This document shows positions 24,214 through 31,708 of a stretch of 64,000 nucleotides of DNA, in pieces. The notes below the pieces were generated by a model that worked only from the letters and a program-made list of their open reading frames with translations, did no database searches and was not told the DNA's origin. The position numbers were made by a program, and so were the translations under genes. Within the stretch, counting starts at the first letter, position 1. Every line of letters starts with the position of its first letter. This stretch comes from an uncultured Bacteroidales bacterium (lineage in GTDB: Bacteria > Bacteroidota > Bacteroidia > Bacteroidales > P3): positions 124,001 through 188,000 of the forward strand of contig CASEWE010000005.1 in assembly GCA_949291555.1 (NCBI GenBank), in the 5' to 3' direction.

Positions 24214-26091
24214 CTATTCATTTCCGCCGGTTTTCATCGCCTTCCGGCCCGCAGCATTCAATGTAATATGGATGGAAGTTTTCCCGGATGCCTCGTCCTT
24301 TTCCACCCGGACATGCTTGACATGTTCCGGTTTCAACCAATCCTGCATCTCGGAATCCGGAATCGCTTTCCCATCCACATAAAAGCCAACAGCCTCTGCC
24401 CCATCCCGCACGTCATTGCCATTCACCACTACCACGCTCCCGTCAGGACGAATCATCGTCACATAAGGCTTTCCGCTTTCGGAACCGGCCTCACCTGCCG
24501 TTGTCACCCAAAACGCCTTGGCATCCTCGTCCCCGTTCGCGACCACGGAGAAAAAGCCATCGGGCGAAAGTCTCGAAGCCTCCTCCACGTCCACCTCCTT
24601 TCCATCGACGTAGATAGCCATCGTGTTTCCGCCATTTCCCCTTGACACCGAAACCGAGCTGGAAGATTTCGTGACTGGAACTGTCGAGTCCGGCTTTCCT
24701 ATTGTGGTCAGCATGAATTTAGCACCGCCATCTTCATCCCAAACCGCCACATTCCCGTCAAAAGAGACGTCAAGCCGGCGCGACCCTTCGTCATCCAGAA
24801 TCCGGAAAGCCGTTATGGCCTTTTCCAGATTGTCTTTGTCATAAAGCCCGCTCTGCACGCCTTCCACCAATTCCGAAAGCCCCACCTTCTTGCCGTCAAT
24901 CTCGAATTGAATATGCAGATCCAAAGCATCCAAGACTGCATCGGCCACGGCTGAAGCGGCTTCGGGAAAAGCCGGATCCGCCTCCGGCAATCCTTTCGTC
25001 GATGAATCCGAAACGGAGTCCCCGGCACGCGAATCATCCGAGGACTTGACCCGCACCGAACCCGCAGCCGCTTGCAAGGCAGCCGCCGTTTCATCCCCTG
25101 CCGCCGAAGAAGCCGCTGCATAAACATATTCTTTCTGGCCGAAAAGCAACATCCCGGCGGCCATGACCGGCAAGAACCAAAGCACCTTGGCCTTGGCCAT
25201 CTGTCTGATTTCTTTTCTGTTCATCATGTTCTTTATCCTTTTTTTCAGTTGATTGCGATTCAATCCGTTAGCGCATCCGGTAAAATCACGGGGAAATTCC
25301 ACCAAGGACGGGGAACGCATTCCTGCCGCTTCCCGGATCAGCAAAAGGGAATATTCCCCCGCATCGGCTCCACGGGACAAGACATAAGCATCGGCTTCGT
25401 ATTCATGGACCGCCTGCAATTCCTTCCGCAGAAGATGGCAGAATGGATTGAACCATTGCAAGCAGCCCGCCAAGCCCGCCAAAAGCAAATCATAGGAATG
25501 ACCCGAACGGACATGGGCGGCTTCGTGCGAAAAAATCATCGGGAAATCCTTGCTTTTCTCCAGATTTTCCGGGATTACCACGTAACGGGCAATCGAAAAC
25601 GCCATTCCCGCATCGGGAGAAACCGCCAGAACCAAACCGCCGGGCAGCCGCCGCTTCCCGGCCCGGAGCAACAACCTTGCAAGCAAGACGAAAACCACGC
25701 ACCGTCTGGCCAAGAACACGGCCGCGCCGCAGCACCACACGCCCCAGAACAAAGCCGCTCCCCGATCCGTGCCTCCGACCTCCATCTCAGAGGTTTCCCC
25801 CGGAAGACCCGTTCCCCAAAACGCATATGCCGGACCAGCCACTTCTACCCGCTCGCGGAACACGCAAAACGGCAACAAGAAAGAAAGCCCCATTGCAGAC
25901 AGCAATACAACCCGGTTGAAACGGTAAAAACGCTCCCGAGCCATCAGCAGCCTGTACATCAGGAAAAAAAATCCCATGAATACGCCCGCCTCGAAAAGAT
26001 ATGTCCCGAAAGCAGCTCCTGCAGGCCCTATCAAGCCGGCAAGCCCGCCAAGCAGCGCATCCCTTTGGTAAAACAACGTCTCAAACCCCAT
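24214..26091 (-). CDS. BlaR1/MecR1-type M56 membrane metallopeptidase sensor
   Basis: A 625-residue protein. The start at 26091 is set by AGGAG seven bases upstream; an in-frame ATG eight codons earlier lacks such spacing. The N-terminal ~330 residues hold several membrane helices (about 28-50, 59-77, 112-143) and the M56 active site HEAAH (H189-H193). The distal ligand region HEYEAD is at 229-234. A further hydrophobic segment (~305-325, VLWFLPVMAAGMLLFG) leads to an exported region of ~300 residues. That region is rich in acidic beta-type segments (EIDGKKVGLSELVEG, YVDGKEVDVEEASR, YVDGKAIPDSEMQDW) and has no penicillin-binding domain. In known BlaR/MecR systems ligand binding activates the protease to inactivate the BlaI partner. 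The adjacent blaI-like gene supports that logic; the ligand is unknown. Confidence 0.88.
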   Translation of the reverse strand: MGFETLFYQRDALLGGLAGLIGPAGAAFGTYLFEAGVFMGFFFLMYRLLMARERFYRFNRVVLLSAMGLSFLLPFCVFRERVEVAGPAYAFWGTGLPGETSEMEVGGTDRGAALFWGVWCCGAAVFLARRCVVFVLLARLLLRAGKRRLPGGLVLAVSPDAGMAFSIARYVVIPENLEKSKDFPMIFSHEAAHVRSGHSYDLLLAGLAGCLQWFNPFCHLLRKELQAVHEYEADAYVLSRGADAGEYSLLLIREAAGMRSPSLVEFPRDFTGCANGLNRNQLKKRIKNMMNRKEIRQMAKAKVLWFLPVMAAGMLLFGQKEYVYAAASSAAGDETAAALQAAAGSVRVKSSDDSRAGDSVSDSSTKGLPEADPAFPEAASAVADAVLDALDLHIQFEIDGKKVGLSELVEGVQSGLYDKDNLEKAITAFRILDDEGSRRLDVSFDGNVAVWDEDGGAKFMLTTIGKPDSTVPVTKSSSSVSVSRGNGGNTMAIYVDGKEVDVEEASRLSPDGFFSVVANGDEDAKAFWVTTAGEAGSESGKPYVTMIRPDGSVVVVNGNDVRDGAEAVGFYVDGKAIPDSEMQDWLKPEHVKHVRVEKDEASGKTSIHITLNAAGRKAMKTGGNE

Positions 26092-26152
26092 AAGCTTCTC
26101 CTTTCCATGCAAGCCTTCCCTCTCCCGGAATCCTTTCCAAGCCGGCCGGCCG

Positions 26153-26545
26153 CTATTTCCGTCCGGCCCGCATCCTCTTCACCAATGCTACCAATTCTTC
26201 TATCTCGGCATCGCTCAATTCCTCGTCTTGAACCAGTGTCGAAACCGCTTGCAAGCGCGAGCCTGAAAAATACTTGCGCACCACATTCCTGAGCGTGGAT
26301 TTCCGGAAATCGTCCTCGCCCACGCAAGCATGGTACCGGAAAGTTTTCCCGAAAGCCTCGTGCGCCACATAACCTTTCTGTTCCAGCAGCCGAACCAACG
26401 TGGACAAGGTATTGACATGCGGCTTCGGTTCCGGATAAAGTTCCTGCAGCTCCTTGACGAACAAGGGGCCTTTTGTCCAAAACCAGTGCATGATTTCCTC
26501 TTCTTTCGGGGTAAGCCTTCCTTTTTTCAAAACCGCCTTTTCCAT
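26153..26545 (-). CDS. BlaI/MecI-family transcriptional repressor
   Basis: A 130-residue protein with the full BlaI/MecI winged helix: LTPKEEEIMHWFW (helix 1), VNTLSTLVRLLEQKGYV (recognition helix and wing), HEAFGKTFRYHA (wing). A C-terminal dimerisation segment contains FSGSRLQAVSTLVQ and the acidic ELSDAEIEELVALVKRM. It precedes the M56 gene with a gap of about 60 bases, the standard BlaI-M56 order. BlaI proteins bind dyads as dimers and are removed after M56 activation. Two matching dyads overlap a promoter at 26895-26940, so self-regulation is likely. Confidence 0.93.
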   Translation of the reverse strand: MEKAVLKKGRLTPKEEEIMHWFWTKGPLFVKELQELYPEPKPHVNTLSTLVRLLEQKGYVAHEAFGKTFRYHACVGEDDFRKSTLRNVVRKYFSGSRLQAVSTLVQDEELSDAEIEELVALVKRMRAGRK

Positions 26546-26894
26546 CGCTTTCCTTTTCCTTTACTTTTTCCTGTTTCTTTTCACGCTTTTCCAGCTTTTC
26601 CGGCTTTTCAAGCGAACCGCAAGCGAACCCGGTTTCCCGGCCTCGCTTTTCCGTCCAAAGATTTTCCGTCCCTCCGCTCTTTAGCCTGCCTGCATCCCGC
26701 TTCACGCTCCCTCCTGGTTTCCCCGCCGCTGCTCTTCTCTATCCCCGCCTCGAAAAACCGCTTCCGCCTTTCCCGGCCAACGCTTTTTCCAGGCCTTCTC
26801 CTTTTCCATTCCCGCCCTGCCCGGAAGCAACCAACCAGCTGATACCGGCCGGAACCGCGCATACGAGCAAAGAGGAGCGCGGCAAGAACCACGG
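26546..26894 (-). other. Long purine-rich 5' leader of the blaI-like gene
   Basis: About 350 bases lie between the predicted promoter and the repressor start. The minus strand here is strongly purine-rich with many GGAAA-type blocks and no convincing protein gene. Confidence 0.5.
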
Positions 26895-26940
26895 CAAAGT
26901 TAAACTAATAAAATTAGTTGAACAACTAAAAATATTAGTT
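26895..26940 (-). promoter_or_regulatory. Promoter with two BlaI-type operator dyads
   Basis: On the minus strand TAACTTTG (26895-26902) is an exact -7 match with TTG 20 bases upstream (26923-26925). A perfect dyad, AACTAAT-AAA-ATTAGTT at 26903-26919, fills the space between them. A second, near-perfect dyad at 26924-26940 (AACTAAA-AAT-ATTAGTT) overlaps the -33. The dyads are 21 bp apart, two helical turns, so two repressor dimers could sit on the same face. Confidence 0.8.
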
Positions 26941-27160
26941 TTAACATTCCTTAACACTCTGAATCAAACGCTGAATATCTCGATTCCAACGCTTAACAAC
27001 CCGCCTCAACACCCTGGAATTCCGCCAGCAACGGTTTCCTGCCGCGAGCATGCCGCCCAAACAAATCCTCTTTCCGCTGCATCTTCCTCTTTCCTTATCT
27101 TATCGCAAGGCATATTCTCCTGCTTCACATCGCCTGCACCATCCCTTCTCCTTGCTTGCT

Positions 27161-27196
27161 TTATCCGCCTTATCCGCCTTATCCGCCTCATCCGTC
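27161..27196. repeat. Tandem 9-bp repeat (TTATCCGCC)x4
   Basis: Three perfect units and one with two changes lie in the region upstream of the TonB-dependent receptor gene. Confidence 0.85.
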
Positions 27197-27485
27197 TTGC
27201 CCGTTCTTGCCCATCGTTTTCCCCCGATTCGATTCTTGCATCGTCCGCGTCCCTTCCGCCCTTCTTGCCTTTCATCCCTCTCCTTGAACGCCCCTTCTCT
27301 GCAAACAGCCCTCCTCTTCCGCCGAAACCGCGCCATTTTCCCGGAATCCTCCCATCCCCCCGGAACAAATCCATCAGCCGCGTGTATAGCCGGACTTCCC
27401 GGGGAAAAGCCGCAGGCCGCGCACTTTCCCGGAATCCGGGTAATTTTTCCCGGAATCCATCACCGGCCGCTTTCCAGCCTTTTCC

Positions 27486-27493
27486 TACCTTTG
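27486..27493 (+). promoter_or_regulatory. -7 promoter element of the TonB-receptor gene
   Basis: TACCTTTG matches TAnnTTTG exactly and lies 88 bases ahead of the receptor start. No good -33 TTTG is seen at the expected spacing. Confidence 0.5.
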
Positions 27494-27580
27494 GCCTTGC
27501 GGAAAACGGGAAGCGATTGCGCTCGAAAACCTGCCCGAACCACCCGGAAACGCAGCAAACAAGACACAAAAACAAACATC

Positions 27581-29683
27581 ATGCACACATCCAGCCGGCT
27601 TTTCTTCGCGCTGCTTGCCGCTTTTTCCATCTCTTCCCTGCCGATCCGCTCCCAAGAGGCTCCTGCCGAAACCCTTCCCGCGCCCCGGAGCTTTTCCTCT
27701 CCCGCAGCGGAAAGCCTGCCGGACACATCGGGAACCGCCCGCCGCCTCGAACCAGAACGGCATCCAAGAGGTACGTCTGCATGGGCGCTACCGGACACAT
27801 CGGGAATCGCCCGCCGCCTCGAACCAGAACGGCATCCAAGAGGTACGTCTGCATGGGCGCTACCGGACACATCGGGAATCGCCCGCCGCCTCGAACTCCA
27901 CGAAGTAGTCGTGACCGGAACCCGGAACGCCACCGATATACGCCACCTTCCCATGACCGTCTCGGTGGTGAGCCGCCCGCAAATTGAAGAAAGCCACGAA
28001 ACATCCCTCCTGCCCCTGCTCAACGAACACGTACCCGGCCTCTTCGTTACCTCCCGGGGCGTCTTAGGCTACGGCGTTTCGGACGGGGCCGCCGGTGGAA
28101 TCAGCCTGCGCGGGATCGGAGGCGGATCAAGTTCCCAGATGCTCGTCCTCTTAGACGGCCACCCCCAGTACATGGGCCTTTTCGGGCACCCGATTGCCGA
28201 TATTTGCCAGAGCCTGATGGCAGAACGGATGGAAGTCCTGCGCGGCCCGGCTTCGGTGCTCTACGGATCCAACGCCATGGGCGGGGTGATCAACATCGTC
28301 ACCCGGCAGATGCAGGAAGACGGAATCCGCACCAGCGTGGACGTAGGCGCCGGAACCTACGGAACCCTGCACGCCCAAGCCTCCAACCGCATCCGGAAAG
28401 GCAAGTTCAGCAGCATCGTCGCCGCATCGTACAACCGCACGAACGGGCATCGCCCCGACATGGGCTTCGAGCAATTCAGCGGGTTTGCCAAACTCGGCTA
28501 CTCGTTCGGCAAGCACTGGAAAATCGGCGGGAATGCCAACGCGACCCATTTCAACGCTTCCAACCCGGGAACCGTGGACAATCCCGTTTACGACAACGAC
28601 TCCCGCATCACCCGGGGCATGGTATCGGTTGCCTTGGAAAACCATTACGAAAAGACCTCCGGGGCCTTAAGCCTCTTTTGCAATTGGGGTCGGCACCGCA
28701 TCAACGACGGGTATCAGGCCGGAGAAGAACCGCTGGACTACCGTTTCAACTCCCGCGACCAGATGATGGGAGTGTCGCTCTACCAAAGCGCTTCCTTTTT
28801 CAAAGGCAACCGGATAACAGCGGGCATCGACTATTACCGCTTCGGAGGCGATTCCTGGAACCATTACCTGTCTACCGGCGAAGACGAACCCGGCGCGGAC
28901 CATCATCTCGACGAAGTGGCCGCTTATGCGGATTTCCGTCAAGACATCGGGAAATGGCTCTCGCTCGATGCCGGCATCCGTTTCGATTACCACAGCCGCA
29001 CCGGCGGGGAGTGGATCCCGCAAGGCGGCCTGGCGTTCCACTTGCCCCAAAATGCCGAAATCAAGGTCATGGCCGGGAAGGGTTTCCGGAACCCGACCAT
29101 CCGGGAATTGTACATGTTCCCGCCCCAGAACCCGGACTTGCAGCCCGAACGCCTCATGAGCTACGAGCTTTCGTTTTCCCAGCGCCTGCTGCAAGGGGCC
29201 TTGCGCTACGGGATAAACATCTTCTACATCAACGGGGATAACATCATTTACGTGGACCGCTCCTCGGGGCGGCCGCTCAACGTCAACGGCGGGCAGATCG
29301 AGAATTGCGGCATCGAAGCCGATTTCGGGTACCGCGTCGCGCGATCCTGGCACGTGCATGCCAATTACAGCTACCTGCACATGGAACATCCGGTGCTGGC
29401 TTCGCCCGAACACAAGCTTTTCGCCGGGCTCGACTTCCGCGCCGGCCGCTGGAGCGCCTCTACGGGAATCCAATACATAAACGGCCTTTACACCTCGGTA
29501 GAAGCAAGCCAGCTCGAACAAGAGGATTACGTGCTTTGGAACCTCAGCGCCGGCGTGAAGGTGGGAGCAATCGCCCAAATCTACATCAAGGCCGACAACC
29601 TCCTCGGCCAACGGTACGAAATCAACGCAGGCTACCCCATGCCGCGTTTCGCCTTCTCAGGCGGAATCCGGCTGGATTTCTGA
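27581..29683 (+). CDS. TonB-dependent outer-membrane receptor with tandem repeat before the plug
   Basis: A 700-residue protein. The ATG at 27581 opens on a signal peptide (MHTSSRLFFALLAAFSISSL, cleavage near RSQ). Residues ~47-106 are two and a half copies of a 24-residue repeat containing LPDTSGIARRLEPERHPRG. A TonB box, LHEVVVTGTR, follows at about 107-116. The plug domain (~110-230) has SLRGIGGGSSSQMLVLLDGH and ERMEVLRGPASVLYGSNAMG, and a ~22-strand barrel runs to the final RLDF. The barrel contains the typical GKGFRNPTIRELYMFPPQNP and NLLGQRYEI motifs. It belongs to the FepA/BtuB-like group that imports metal complexes or cofactors with TonB energy. The substrate is not readable. No SusD partner or periplasmic binding protein is adjacent. 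Confidence 0.92.
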   Translation: MHTSSRLFFALLAAFSISSLPIRSQEAPAETLPAPRSFSSPAAESLPDTSGTARRLEPERHPRGTSAWALPDTSGIARRLEPERHPRGTSAWALPDTSGIARRLELHEVVVTGTRNATDIRHLPMTVSVVSRPQIEESHETSLLPLLNEHVPGLFVTSRGVLGYGVSDGAAGGISLRGIGGGSSSQMLVLLDGHPQYMGLFGHPIADICQSLMAERMEVLRGPASVLYGSNAMGGVINIVTRQMQEDGIRTSVDVGAGTYGTLHAQASNRIRKGKFSSIVAASYNRTNGHRPDMGFEQFSGFAKLGYSFGKHWKIGGNANATHFNASNPGTVDNPVYDNDSRITRGMVSVALENHYEKTSGALSLFCNWGRHRINDGYQAGEEPLDYRFNSRDQMMGVSLYQSASFFKGNRITAGIDYYRFGGDSWNHYLSTGEDEPGADHHLDEVAAYADFRQDIGKWLSLDAGIRFDYHSRTGGEWIPQGGLAFHLPQNAEIKVMAGKGFRNPTIRELYMFPPQNPDLQPERLMSYELSFSQRLLQGALRYGINIFYINGDNIIYVDRSSGRPLNVNGGQIENCGIEADFGYRVARSWHVHANYSYLHMEHPVLASPEHKLFAGLDFRAGRWSASTGIQYINGLYTSVEASQLEQEDYVLWNLSAGVKVGAIAQIYIKADNLLGQRYEINAGYPMPRFAFSGGIRLDF
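27719..27896 (+). repeat. 72-bp tandem repeat inside the TonB-receptor gene
   Basis: Units start at 27719, 27791 and 27863: two full 72-bp copies and a 34-bp partial copy, differing by one base (AAC/AAT). Each full unit encodes 24 residues, so copy changes keep the frame. In a shifted frame each unit reads IQEVRLHG, close to the true TonB box LHEVVVTG that follows. Confidence 0.95.
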
Positions 29684-29876
29684 CCCGGCCTTTCCGTCAG
29701 GGGGAGCATCCGGTTCCCGCTTCCCCGGCAACCCTCCCCGGTTAAACCGAAAAACCGCAACAGCGGGACACGGCCCTGCACCCCGCCCGCCGTCCGGCCC
29801 CATGCAGCCCTAAGCCGCGAAACCTCCGGACGCCCGATGCTAATTCAAGCTCTATCTTATTGAAATAGCTTTTTTT

Positions 29877-29884
29877 TATATTTG
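29877..29884 (+). promoter_or_regulatory. -7 promoter element for the T9SS protein gene at 30298
   Basis: TATATTTG matches TAnnTTTG exactly. The -33 region is AT-rich but has no perfect TTTG at 19-21 bases. Confidence 0.4.
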
Positions 29885-30135
29885 CACTACCCGGACAGGC
29901 GGCTTGCATTTTCAAGGATGCGACGCCATCCCCCATGCAACACCCCATCCCTGCGAACCAGCAATAGCAAAAGAGGGAAGCGAATCGAAAGAGCGTCCGT
30001 TCCCTTCCTGCCGAGCCGTCCGATCCTTCGCGAACAAAAACCATTAAAAACCAAAACGGGAAGATTATCGAAAAAACAACGGCGATATTCCCCAAAAGCT
30101 AACGCAACGGCCTCTTTCTGGCAAAGGGTAGCAAT

Positions 30136-30262
30136 CCTGGAATTTCCGGAAATCCTTCAAAAGGGCTGTTTGAACGCGCAAACGCCAACGGGAAAAGAAA
30201 AACGCGGCTGCCGCGCTGCGGCCTCGGCGCGCAATCGGAAAAAACTTGAATCGAGGCAGGAA
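30136..30262. repeat. 127-bp repeat, copy 1
   Basis: This segment begins CCTGGAATTTCCGG and ends GGCAGGAA. It recurs at 31465-31591 in the same orientation with only about five base differences in 127. It carries GC-rich inverted sequence (GCGGCTGCCGCGCTGCGGCC). The copy ends 35 bases before the T9SS protein start. Confidence 0.92.
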
Positions 30263-30297
30263 GGCGCTTTGCCGGATGCCTCCAAAAGAGAAAAAAA

Positions 30298-31230
30298 ATG
30301 AAACCGAAACACCTTTTACCCTTCCTCGCAACAGGCATAGCTTGCTGCTCTTTGCTCAACATCGAAGCCCAAGACCTGCTGCCCGTCTATTTCGAGTCCT
30401 TGTCCAACGGGAAAAAAGACACCCTTTGGATCGGCTATTCGGCCGATGCCCCGACCGGCTGCGGCTACGACAGCACTTTGTGCAATCCGGTTTTCTACCC
30501 CTTCCCCGATACGGCCTTCCATGTGGGCGCCTTCGCCGTGACGGGCGACCCTCAAATCTTCGATTACGATTACTCGGCCCTTTCCTGGGAAGAGGAAAGG
30601 AATCCGCCCTTGGAATGCCCGGTATTCCTCAAAAAACGGGTCGTGCCCCTGGGACACGACATCCCGGTCGTGCTGCCTGCCGCCGCGGCCCCGGTCCGGG
30701 TAAGCTGGGATTCGGCCTTGTTTGCCATGCCCGCCATCCAGATGCCTTTGATAACGGACTACATCCTGAGCAGGCGTTGGGACATGATCGACAGGGAAGG
30801 CTGCTCGTACAAGTTCTGGATGACCGACCGGTCATCGTTCATCGTCGATGAAATGGATTCTGCCCGTGCCCAAATCCTCGAAGGGTCGGCTTTGAGCACG
30901 AACGTGGAGGATTCCGCCGGCAATCCCCACCGGTATCTGGCTTTTTTCGTCTGTCTGGGCTATGACGAATATTCGGGCAACGAAATGCCGGAAAACCGAG
31001 CGAAGGCTACCGTGCGGGTTTTCCCGAACCCGGTCCTTTCGCGGCTGTCCTGGCAAAGCCCTTTCCGCTTAGAATGGTGGCGCATTTCCGATGTGTCGGG
31101 AAAAATCTTCCTGCAAGGCGGGAACGAACAGGTTGTCATTGAAGCCGGGGCATGGAGGCCGGGCTTGTACCTGTTCGACTACAAAGGCGCAAACGGGGAA
31201 AAGGGCTGCATCAAGTTCTTGAAGAATTGA
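30298..31230 (+). CDS. Secreted protein of unknown function with T9SS C-terminal signal
   Basis: A 310-residue protein with a signal peptide (MKPKHLLPFLATGIACCSLL, cleavage near EAQ). Residues ~28-235 form a domain I do not recognise: LPVYFESLSNGKKDTLWIGY, DSTLCNPVFYPFPDTAFHVG, KKRVVPLGHDIPV and a DYILSRRWDMIDRE segment. It has few cysteines and no evident catalytic motif. Residues ~238-310 are a T9SS signal with RVFPNP, WWRISDVSGKIF, GLYLFDY and terminal CIKFLKN. PorU would be expected to cleave this tail on export. The gene stands alone and is bracketed by the two copies of the 127-bp repeat. Confidence 0.8.
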   Translation: MKPKHLLPFLATGIACCSLLNIEAQDLLPVYFESLSNGKKDTLWIGYSADAPTGCGYDSTLCNPVFYPFPDTAFHVGAFAVTGDPQIFDYDYSALSWEEERNPPLECPVFLKKRVVPLGHDIPVVLPAAAAPVRVSWDSALFAMPAIQMPLITDYILSRRWDMIDREGCSYKFWMTDRSSFIVDEMDSARAQILEGSALSTNVEDSAGNPHRYLAFFVCLGYDEYSGNEMPENRAKATVRVFPNPVLSRLSWQSPFRLEWWRISDVSGKIFLQGGNEQVVIEAGAWRPGLYLFDYKGANGEKGCIKFLKN

Positions 31231-31292
31231 TTCCCGCCTCCATGCCGCAAGAGGGAAGCCGTTCCGGGTCCGGCGCGGCTTCCCTCCTGCGA

Positions 31293-31334
31293 TGGCCGCA
31301 GCCCGGCAGGAACATTCCTGCCGGGCTGCGGCCA
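31293..31334 (+). terminator. Long perfect hairpin after the T9SS protein gene
   Basis: Arms 31293-31310 and 31317-31334 are perfectly complementary over 18 bp with an AACATT loop, 63 bases after the stop. No U-tract follows. Confidence 0.7.
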
Positions 31335-31464
31335 TTCCCACCTATTCCCGCCCATTCCCGGCCATTCAATCGGCCATTCAATCGGCCAAGCCCCAGCCCG
31401 CCAGGAAACGGCAAGCAGAACCTCCTGCCAAACACGGACAACGCATAGCAAAAACCTCCATCCG

Positions 31465-31591
31465 CCTGGAATTTCCGGAAATCCTTCAAAAGGGCTGTTT
31501 GAACGCGCAAACGCCAACGGGAAAAGAAAAACGCGGCTGCCGCGCTGCGGCCTCGGCGCGTAACCGGCAAAAACTTGAATCGAAGCAGGAA
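31465..31591. repeat. 127-bp repeat, copy 2
   Basis: The second copy of the repeat at 30136-30262, 1329 bases downstream and in the same orientation. It lies just upstream of the trigger-factor promoter element at 31617. Confidence 0.92.
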
Positions 31592-31616
31592 AGGGGGACA
31601 AGTGCTTTTTTTTACC

Positions 31617-31624
31617 TACCTTTG
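31617..31624 (+). promoter_or_regulatory. -7 promoter element for tig-clpP-lepB
   Basis: TACCTTTG matches the -7 consensus and lies after a run of T. It is 85 bases ahead of the trigger-factor start. A perfect -33 is not seen. Confidence 0.5.
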
Positions 31625-31708
31625 CCGATTGGTTTTCCCGGCCGGCCCTCCCGGAAACCGGCCCGTCTTGAGATGGAAGACCTTGACTAAACAAACAGCA
31701 GAAACCAC

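Larger units (their letters stand above)
26960..27580. other. Gene-free stretch upstream of the TonB-receptor gene
   Basis: About 620 bases, pyrimidine-rich on the plus strand, with no credible gene. Four 9-bp units of the TTATCCGCC type lie at 27161-27196 (the last imperfect). TACCTTTG at 27486-27493 is a likely -7 element for the receptor gene; the matching -33 is weak. Confidence 0.55.
29684..30297. other. Gene-free stretch upstream of a T9SS cargo gene
   Basis: About 610 bases without a credible gene. AGCT/AGCT pairing followed by eight T at 29846-29877 may end the receptor transcript. TATATTTG at 29877-29884 fits the -7 consensus and would give a leader of about 400 nt. The first copy of a 127-bp repeat lies at 30136-30262. 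Confidence 0.5.

Noticed and set aside
27719..27896. CRISPR-like array
   Set aside because: The units are contiguous 72-bp tandem repeats in a coding frame with no unique spacers and no cas genes nearby.
30136..31591. Insertion sequence or composite transposon bounded by the 127-bp repeats
   Set aside because: The repeats are direct, the enclosed gene is a T9SS cargo protein, and no transposase or target-site duplication is seen.
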